DNA of 9,104 bases from Pseudomonadota bacterium (lineage in GTDB: Bacteria; Pseudomonadota; Alphaproteobacteria; Rickettsiales; UBA1997), in NCBI GenBank assembly GCA_009921385.1, contig RFXY01000028.1:1-9104 (forward strand). The letters are read 5' to 3'. Both the position numbers and the translations under genes were made by a program. A model generated the notes under the pieces. That model saw only the letters and a list, made by a program, of their open reading frames with translations. It was not told the DNA's origin and ran no database searches. Below, piece by piece: positions 1 to 5,467 of the stretch. Numbering within the stretch: position 1 is the stretch's first letter; every line of letters starts with the position of its first letter.

Positions 1-1944
1 TAATTGATCTAAGCCTGGAATTATTTTACTCAATTCATCATTAATTTCTTTTGCAGTATGAGAATTTACAAATTTAAAATCATCTTTTGGCAACAAACCA
101 AGAGTTGCTAAAAAATCATGTGAGTTATTTAAACTTTCTTTATGTTGTAAAAACATATTATGTAGGATATGATCTCTGAGAACAAGATCGCTACTACTTA
201 GTTCTTGGTGTCCTGTTTTATCTAATACAAATCCTAATTTTGATAACTCTTCTTTCAACGAAGGATCTAATTGCGATAAATTTTTAGCTATACTATCTTG
301 CTCTGTTTTTACATTCTCAAAAAAGTCTGAATGCTGCCCCAATGCATCATGCTGAACCAAATCAATCGCTCCTTTATAAGGATTGCCTTCCACTTCTTGA
401 TAACGCGATATTAAATAAGATGCAGAACTAAACTCATTAGCAGCAACAATTTCAACTCCACTTAATGCACTAGAAGTCAATATTAGAGCAATATTTCCTT
501 CTCCTTGCCATTTTGCTTTGGTAACATCAAAAGTCGCACCTAATGCGGTTACTCCAATCTGAGCACCTGCAGATTCGGTAATATGAATAACATTACCACA
601 CTCACCAAACCAAGCCCCCTCACCCACAACAACGCCTCGGCCAAAACCCCAAAAAAATCCACTGATACCGCCTTCAGAACCTCCTTTAACCGCCCCAACA
701 ACACCTCTTGCCGCAGAAGAGCCCGCAAGCTGAGCGACAACAGCCTTTCCAGCAAAAGCCCCAGCGGCATGAGCTGCGCAAACAGGGCCAACAACAGCAC
801 CAGCACTAGAAGCGGCACCAGCCCAAGCACCAGCCTTAGCACCTGCCTTCACCCCTTCACTTAATGCATTAACACGACTGAATACATTATTTTTTGCTAC
901 TCCTCCTTCTTTCTTCATCAACTCGCCACTCTCTTTATTATACAAAGAACCATACTGCCAGCCAGTAAAAAAAGCAGCACAAGTGCCGGTGCCGGCACCA
1001 GCAAAAGCACCGACCTTAGCACCAATAAGAGCACCAGCACCAGCACCAGCAAGAGTGCCGGCACCAGGAACAACACTGCCAAGAATACCACCAACTGTAG
1101 CACCAACTAGAGCACCAACACCAGCACCGGCACCAGCGCCGGCACCAAAACCTGCAACAGCACTAAGAGAGGCACTTTCAACAGCTTTTGTTTCAATAAC
1201 TTGATCATGACATTCAACAATTGATTTTGTTATCAAAGAAAAACATCCATTATCAACCTCTTGCCCTCCTTCCACTTTCTCTGTATCTGGTGATGTCACT
1301 TGCGGCACTTCAATATTAATCGCTACATTATTATGCTGTATTGTATAGCCATTACTTTGAAGCAAGCTGTTAAATTCATATACATTTTTTTCTTGATTTT
1401 CTTGTGGTGGTGTTCCTGGTGTAATTTTATCTATCTCTTCTTTACTAGCATCTTTAAGACAATCTATCATCGAACCACCTTGAAAAATAGCAGTTAAAAT
1501 TTCATCTTTTTCATTTCGTATTTGCAATGTCCAAATTTTATCATTGCCATGACTTGAATTGTAGGTTTTAGTGTTTTGGTTAAATGCTATTGTATTTTCA
1601 AGTTGTGCAGTACCATTTTCTAAAGTTCGTCTAGATTGATCGTAATTTGCTAATAATTCAAATAATTTAGCTTGTGGTGTTGTTAAGTTTGTAAATGATT
1701 CTTTTATGAGATTTTGTTTAGTTTCATAATCGTTGAGTAATGAAATATTGCTATCATCAAAAACAATTTGTTTGGCAAATTTTTTTAAATCATTACTTAC
1801 ATTTTTAACATCTTCTAACTTTTGCTTTTCAACAATCGCAGTTGCTAAAAATTTGAGTTCTTCTGAAATATTTTCACTATTAATTCCATTTAAAAAAATT
1901 TCTAGCCATGTTTCAAATTTTGATTTTTCATCTTCTGCTGACAT
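1..1944 (-). CDS. Glycine-zipper-rich protein of unknown function (3' end cut by window)
   Basis: I do not recognise a family. An open frame of exactly 648 codons runs from ATG at 1944 to the left edge without a stop, so the C-terminus is missing. The start is well fixed: the codon directly upstream is an in-frame TAA, and AAGGCGG lies about 9 nt upstream as a ribosome-binding site. Residues 1-175 are hydrophilic, charged and mostly helical in character. There is no signal peptide. Residues 262-328 and 364-450 are two Gly/Ala blocks with dense GxxxG/AxxxG spacing (for example AGAGAGVGALVGATVGG), separated by a polar linker. Such glycine zippers pack transmembrane or membrane-inserting helices. 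Residues 450-648 return to mixed soluble sequence. The absence of a Sec signal plus membrane-inserting tracts would suit a T4SS effector or a pore-forming toxin, but this is inference. It could equally be an inner-membrane or structural protein. Coding status is secure; function is not. Confidence 0.88.
   Translation of the reverse strand, partial: MSAEDEKSKFETWLEIFLNGINSENISEELKFLATAIVEKQKLEDVKNVSNDLKKFAKQIVFDDSNISLLNDYETKQNLIKESFTNLTTPQAKLFELLANYDQSRRTLENGTAQLENTIAFNQNTKTYNSSHGNDKIWTLQIRNEKDEILTAIFQGGSMIDCLKDASKEEIDKITPGTPPQENQEKNVYEFNSLLQSNGYTIQHNNVAINIEVPQVTSPDTEKVEGGQEVDNGCFSLITKSIVECHDQVIETKAVESASLSAVAGFGAGAGAGAGVGALVGATVGGILGSVVPGAGTLAGAGAGALIGAKVGAFAGAGTGTCAAFFTGWQYGSLYNKESGELMKKEGGVAKNNVFSRVNALSEGVKAGAKAGAWAGAASSAGAVVGPVCAAHAAGAFAGKAVVAQLAGSSAARGVVGAVKGGSEGGISGFFWGFGRGVVVGEGAWFGECGNVIHITESAGAQIGVTALGATFDVTKAKWQGEGNIALILTSSALSGVEIVAANEFSSASYLISRYQEVEGNPYKGAIDLVQHDALGQHSDFFENVKTEQDSIAKNLSQLDPSLKEELSKLGFVLDKTGHQELSSSDLVLRDHILHNMFLQHKESLNNSHDFLATLGLLPKDDFKFVNSHTAKEINDELSKIIPGLDQL
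595..855 (-). repeat. Glycine-zipper block 2
   Basis: Codes residues 364-450 of the left-hand protein, a second Gly/Ala-rich segment (begins GVKAGAKAGAWAGAASSAGA). It is less regular at the DNA level than the first block and ends in an aromatic-glycine stretch, GFFWGFGRG, at residues 429-437. It probably forms two or three closely packed hydrophobic helices. Confidence 0.6.
979..1161 (-). repeat. Glycine-zipper block 1, with hexanucleotide repeats
   Basis: Codes residues 262-322 of the left-hand protein. On the plus strand, AGCACC-type hexamers recur in tandem: three and a half exact copies at 1030-1050 and about six degenerate copies at 1111-1146. Each hexamer encodes a Gly-Ala pair, so gain or loss of units keeps the frame. 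The block is also rich in short palindromes such as GGTGCCGGCACC at 988-999. It is much more GC-rich than the flanking coding sequence, as expected from GGT/GCT codons. Confidence 0.75.
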
Positions 1945-1982
1945 TTATAATTACCGCCTTTTTATAAAAGATTCATTATCTT

Positions 1983-2003
1983 ATTTATTTTCCTAAAATA
2001 AAT
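1983..2003. repeat. Perfect 9-bp inverted repeat upstream of the glycine-zipper gene
   Basis: ATTTATTTT at 1983-1991 and AAAATAAAT at 1995-2003 are exact reverse complements around a 3-base CCT loop. The repeat sits about 40 bp upstream of the ATG at 1944, between the candidate -35 and the ribosome-binding site. It could be an operator or a weak leader hairpin. It is made only of A and T, so chance remains possible in this AT-rich gap. Confidence 0.4.
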
Positions 2004-2012
2004 TTAGAAACA

Positions 2013-2041
2013 GAAGGTATAGAATTAATTTTAAATGTCAA
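2013..2041 (-). promoter_or_regulatory. Candidate promoter for the glycine-zipper gene
   Basis: A consensus -35 hexamer TTGACA (6/6) reads leftwards at 2041-2036. The matching -10 is poor: TATACC at 2021-2016 has a 14-bp spacer, and ACCTTC lies at the ideal 17 bp. The terminator behind the preceding gene implies that a promoter is needed in this gap, but the exact -10 is uncertain. Confidence 0.3.
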
Positions 2042-2090
2042 GCAGATTTTTATTTTTTTAAGAAGATGATTAAATTTTAATTTTTATATA

Positions 2091-2125
2091 AAAAAAAGGA
2101 GGAGCTAAAAACTCCCCCTTTTTTT
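2091..2125 (-). terminator. Rho-independent terminator after the TonB-dependent receptor gene
   Basis: GGAGGAG (2098-2104) pairs with CTCCCCC (2112-2118) with one A-C mismatch, around a 7-nt loop (2105-2111). The stem is flanked by a seven-A run (2091-2097) and a seven-T run (2119-2125). Read on the minus strand, the hairpin is followed by a T tract and lies about 32 bp past the receptor stop at 2157. The A/T symmetry could make it work in both directions, but no plus-strand gene ends here. Confidence 0.85.
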
Positions 2126-2156
2126 ATTTTGTGTATAAATGGTATAAAATAGATTA

Positions 2157-4193
2157 TTAAAGTTTATATTTTAGACCAAAATAAAAGGCTCGAAGGCTGG
2201 CAGGATAATAAACGGCAACATTATTGCTTGTGGCTTGCGACAAAACATCAACCGCACCACTATAATTTTTGTTAAATAAGTTTCGACCTTCGGCAAAAAT
2301 GCTAAAATTATCATCAAGATCAAAGCCTGCATTTAAACCAAAAGCAACATAATTTTTACTTTTATATTGATTTTTAGCATCAATAACAATTCCTTGCGGA
2401 ACCGCTTCAAGATTAGGTGAAATAAAAAAAGAATTTTTATGTTTATAAACCAATTGACTAAATAAATAATGCCTTGGGTTGCCCGGTATTTTATTGTTTT
2501 GATAAGTTGCATCGTTGACAAAGCGAAAATCGCTAAAAGTGTAGGCATTTTTTAGAGTTAAATTATCTGTGCCAAAAATATTTTTTAACAACACATTTTC
2601 GGTTGCCAATTCTAGACCTTGATGCATAGTTTTTTTGGCATTGATTGCTTGTGCGACATTTGGTGCCACGGTGTATAACATCAACTCATCTCGCACATCG
2701 GAGCGATAAAAAGTAAGATCGAAATTAAAATCGCTTTTACTTTTTCTTAAACCAATTTCGGCGGTATAAGATTTTTGAGCCGAAATATTTGCCAAACCCG
2801 GCAAAGTTGTTTGACGAGCTTCGGTAAAAGTTGGTGGCTCGTAAGCCCCGCTGATGTTGCCATATAGTTGCAGATTTTCTTGAGCCTGATAAATTGCCCC
2901 AATTTTTGGACTGATGCCATAATATTTTCGAAAACCGCTTTGGTTGCCATCGCTTAAAAATTTATCTTGATAAGTGAGCTTGCGATAAAGCACTTGCAAG
3001 CCAGTTGCCAAAGTAATTTTAGGCAAAATTTGTAAATTATTTTCGATAAACAACATAGCGGTTTGAGCTTTTTCGTTGCCCTGCATAGTTTTGTTGCCTT
3101 TCGCACCGCCAATGTTGACAAATCGTTGCGAATCAACCACACCTTCGCTTAAATTTATACCCAAAAGCAAATCGCTTTTTTTGTTAAAAAGTTGATAATT
3201 AATTTTGCTATCTACACACAAACCATAATTGATGCTATCTTGTAAAACTATTTGAAAAATAGGATGATTAAGATTTTTTTTCACCACAAATAGCCCAAAA
3301 TTATTGCTAGTGTTGCTGGTAAGATAAGAAGTTTTGTTGGCTAATCTTATTTCGCTAAAATTTCGCTCTTGCCCGCTATTGATGTTGTTTGCATTGGCAG
3401 AACTGCTGTTATTATTTAGCTGTGCTCTGGTTAAGGCCCCTGGTAATTCTAATTTGCTGTTAATTAAACTAAGATAGGTTCTGTTTTCGAGATTTTTGTG
3501 TGGGCGATAACCAAAATTGCTAAACAATTTAGTATCGGATTGATTGCTTTGCTTGCGATAGCCGGTGCTTTTAAAATTAGAAAGCGAAACATAATAATCG
3601 GCATTGCCAAGCACCTGCCCGCTAGAAATTTGTGCTCTTCTGGTGTCAAAACTGCCCCCTTCGACCCGCAATGCGAGCTTGTTGGCATTATAACCTGTGG
3701 GCGAAACAAAATTTATAGCACCGCCCAAACTTGCCGAGCCAAGATGCAAGGCATTTGCTCCTTTATAAACTTCGAGATGATCAAAAGCTAGCGGATCGAG
3801 GCTTTGAAAATCGGTTGCTCCATCTGCTAAATTAATTGGAATGCCGTCTTGGTATAAATTGATTCCTCTTAAATGAAAGTTTCGCGACAAGCCCGAGCCG
3901 CGAATCGAAAGCCGAGCCTCTTGACCTTGTTTGCTTTGGGCAAAAACTCCCGGAGTGGCAGAAAATAAATCGTGCACTGTGATGCTAGCTTTATTTTGAA
4001 AATTTTCTTTATCAATAATTGCCACAGAACCGGCAATTTGATTGGCTTTTTGCTGAGCAAAAAAAGTGTTGTTGGCAGTGATTGATTGCTGTTCTTGCAC
4101 GATAATTTGTGGCAAAGAGATTGATTTTTCTTGAGCATAGGCAGAAAAATTAACAGCAAACAAAAAAAATGGTAAAAATAATTTGGTTTTCAT
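2157..4193 (-). CDS. TonB-dependent outer-membrane receptor (FecA-like, ligand unknown)
   Basis: A complete gene of 678 codons from ATG 4193. It imports a ligand, typically an iron chelate or cobalamin, across the outer membrane using TonB/ExbBD energy. The N-terminus is a clear signal peptide (MKTKLFLPFFLFAVNFSAYA, cleavage before Gln21), then a TonB-box-like QIIVQEQ. The plug domain is at about residues 50-165, with family motifs RGSGLSR, LRGINLYQDGIPINLADG, LEVYKGANAL and GGAINFVSPTG. The rest is a 22-strand-type barrel with alternating polar and aromatic strands, including YGNISGAYEPPTF and, near the end, FAEGRNLFNKNYSGA. It ends in KYKL rather than the usual terminal Phe/Trp. An in-frame TTG at 4208, five codons upstream, has GAGA at good spacing and may be the true start; both starts keep the signal peptide. 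The plug motifs resemble the FecA group (COG4772), but the substrate cannot be read from sequence. The neighbours give no biosynthesis or TonB genes. It ends at a strong terminator. Confidence 0.93.
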   Translation of the reverse strand: MKTKLFLPFFLFAVNFSAYAQEKSISLPQIIVQEQQSITANNTFFAQQKANQIAGSVAIIDKENFQNKASITVHDLFSATPGVFAQSKQGQEARLSIRGSGLSRNFHLRGINLYQDGIPINLADGATDFQSLDPLAFDHLEVYKGANALHLGSASLGGAINFVSPTGYNANKLALRVEGGSFDTRRAQISSGQVLGNADYYVSLSNFKSTGYRKQSNQSDTKLFSNFGYRPHKNLENRTYLSLINSKLELPGALTRAQLNNNSSSANANNINSGQERNFSEIRLANKTSYLTSNTSNNFGLFVVKKNLNHPIFQIVLQDSINYGLCVDSKINYQLFNKKSDLLLGINLSEGVVDSQRFVNIGGAKGNKTMQGNEKAQTAMLFIENNLQILPKITLATGLQVLYRKLTYQDKFLSDGNQSGFRKYYGISPKIGAIYQAQENLQLYGNISGAYEPPTFTEARQTTLPGLANISAQKSYTAEIGLRKSKSDFNFDLTFYRSDVRDELMLYTVAPNVAQAINAKKTMHQGLELATENVLLKNIFGTDNLTLKNAYTFSDFRFVNDATYQNNKIPGNPRHYLFSQLVYKHKNSFFISPNLEAVPQGIVIDAKNQYKSKNYVAFGLNAGFDLDDNFSIFAEGRNLFNKNYSGAVDVLSQATSNNVAVYYPASLRAFYFGLKYKL

Positions 4194-4256
4194 ATGAAAA
4201 ATAGTCAAAGTTAAGATCTCTTTTTTGAGAATATAAACTGTTAATTTTCGAGTTAA

Positions 4257-4268
4257 AATAATATTATT
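4257..4268. promoter_or_regulatory. Palindrome overlapping the receptor -10 region (possible operator)
   Basis: AATAATATTATT is its own reverse complement and overlaps the -10 hexamer and predicted start of transcription of the TonB-dependent receptor gene. Receptors of this family are usually repressed under iron sufficiency by a Fur- or Rrf2-type regulator binding here. The palindrome does not match a full Fur box, and its A/T-only make-up makes chance quite possible. Confidence 0.2.
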
Positions 4269-4294
4269 CTATTTTTGCAACCTTGGTGAGACAA
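4266..4294 (-). promoter_or_regulatory. Candidate sigma-70 promoter for the TonB-dependent receptor
   Basis: On the minus strand, TTGTCT (4294-4289, 4/6 to consensus) and TAGAAT (4271-4266, 5/6) are exactly 17 bp apart, just behind the dprA stop at 4310-4308. The start of transcription would fall near 4259, giving a leader of about 65 nt. A perfect 12-bp palindrome overlaps the -10 (see the separate entry). Confidence 0.45.
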
Positions 4295-4307
4295 AATGTC
4301 GCATTTT

Positions 4308-5375
4308 TTAGACTATTTTGGTGATTTTATTATATTGAATTTTAATTTTATTATGAAGTTCTAGCTCAGCAATTGCGACATTAAATTTTTGAATTGGCAC
4401 TTTAAAAACCCTAAATAATTCTTCGATGCTGATGGGGTTGAAGTTAATATAATTCAATATTTGTTCGCTTAATAGATTGTCAAAATAAGCAATGTGTTGA
4501 GTTTTTATTTTTTTTTCTTCTTTAACAATGTTAGAAATGTTAAAACTAGTTAAAACATCGTTAATTGAAGTTAAAATATTGGCACCTTGTTTAATAAGTT
4601 GATTGGTGCCATAATATCGCGGATCAGAAATAGAACCCGGCACCGCAAAAACCTCGCGGTTTTGCTCTAAAGCAAATCTTGCGGTCAGCAAACTGCCCGA
4701 AGAAATGCCTGCCTCTACCACAATAGTTGCCAAAGACAAGCCAGAAACAATGCGATTTCGCTGAATAAAGCTATACGATTTTGGAGTAAAACCATAGGCA
4801 AACTCCGAAACAAGCAAGCCATATTTGATGATTTCTTGATATAAATTTTTATTTTCGAGCGGATAGATAACATTAATGCCAGAAGGCAAAACTGCAATGG
4901 TGCCCGAAATGATTGATGCCCTATGAACTTCGGTATCAACCCCATTGGCGAGACCAGAAACACACACAAAACCATTGTCGCCTAAAACTTTGGCAAATTG
5001 TTTGGCATGATAATTGCCGTTATGAGAAGAATTTCTGGGGCCAACAATGCTAATTTTTGGTCTTTTTAGCAAATCGACATTGCCTAAAACCGTAAGAATT
5101 GGCGGTTTATCGGGCATTTGTTGCAATAGCTCGGGATATAAACTGCTTGAATATAAAATAAAATTAGCACCGCTATCGATGGTTTTTTGATATTCTTCTA
5201 AAGCAAGATGAGCAGGGGTAAGGTTAAAATTATATTGCTTGTCGTGATGCAAATTTGCCACAATATTTTGTGGGGTGCCATATTTGTTAAGCAGTTTAAA
5301 AAAGGTGATAGAACCTATTTTTTCGGTGCGAATTAATTGCAAAACGGCAATTATTTGGTTTTTTTCGTTAGACAC
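4308..5375 (-). CDS. dprA: DNA-processing protein DprA (Smf)
   Basis: DprA binds incoming single-stranded DNA in the cytoplasm and loads RecA during natural transformation. The gene is complete, 355 codons, within the usual family length. An N-terminal helical SAM-like segment occupies about residues 1-80. The Rossmann-like core at about 85-275 carries ISIVGPRNSS (108-117), SGLANGVDTEVHRAS (140-154), GTIAVLPSGINVIYP (158-172), RNRIVSGLSLATIVVEA (206-222), SGSLLTARFALEQNREVFAVPG (split here as SGSLLTARFA and EVFAVPG) and GTNQLIKQGA. A C-terminal winged-helix (DML1-like) domain lies at about 300-355. Two usual signature residues differ: the Arg of GLARGID is Asn144, and the Pro of FPxRNR is Ile204. 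The start is GTG; an in-frame TAA lies nine codons upstream with no ATG between, and no Shine-Dalgarno sequence is visible. It follows the virB6-like gene by 92 bp but has its own promoter. Confidence 0.95.
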   Translation of the reverse strand: MSNEKNQIIAVLQLIRTEKIGSITFFKLLNKYGTPQNIVANLHHDKQYNFNLTPAHLALEEYQKTIDSGANFILYSSSLYPELLQQMPDKPPILTVLGNVDLLKRPKISIVGPRNSSHNGNYHAKQFAKVLGDNGFVCVSGLANGVDTEVHRASIISGTIAVLPSGINVIYPLENKNLYQEIIKYGLLVSEFAYGFTPKSYSFIQRNRIVSGLSLATIVVEAGISSGSLLTARFALEQNREVFAVPGSISDPRYYGTNQLIKQGANILTSINDVLTSFNISNIVKEEKKIKTQHIAYFDNLLSEQILNYINFNPISIEELFRVFKVPIQKFNVAIAELELHNKIKIQYNKITKIV

Positions 5376-5422
5376 TGTGGGGTTTAAAAATTGGTGTGGT
5401 TAATATTTTTATACTCAGTAAA

Positions 5423-5451
5423 ATTATATCATTTACATAAATAAAAGTAAA
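5423..5451 (-). promoter_or_regulatory. Extended -10 sigma-70 promoter for dprA
   Basis: On the minus strand, TTTACT (5451-5446, 4/6) and TATAAT (5428-5423, 6/6) are 17 bp apart. The -10 is preceded by TGA, giving the extended TGnTATAAT form. The start of transcription would be near 5416, about 40 nt ahead of the GTG at 5375. It is the best promoter match in the window and suggests dprA can be transcribed independently of the upstream secretion gene. Confidence 0.65.
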
Positions 5452-5467
5452 GTTTTTTTTAATCAGA

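Noticed and set aside
549..864. Open frames on both strands over the second glycine-zipper block
   Set aside because: The real gene runs through this region in the minus frame from 1944; the Leu-rich and Ser/Thr-rich alternatives are frame shadows of GC-rich codons.
983..1204. Plus-strand Pro/Ala-rich open frame
   Set aside because: It is the antisense reading of GGT/GCT repeats in the glycine-zipper gene; low-complexity Pro-Ala product, no ribosome-binding site.
3464..3791. Open frames opposite and within the plug-coding part of the receptor gene
   Set aside because: No ribosome-binding sites and no recognisable motifs; the receptor frame explains the region fully.
4266..4303. Eleven-codon ATG frame just after the dprA stop (MRHFVSPRLQK)
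   Set aside because: Too short, no ribosome-binding site, and it lies over the candidate promoter; chance frame.
5429..5451. Hairpin TTTAC/GTAAA behind the virB6-like stop as a terminator
   Set aside because: Only five A/T-rich pairs with a long loop and no T tract; the sequence is better explained as the dprA -35 to -10 spacer.
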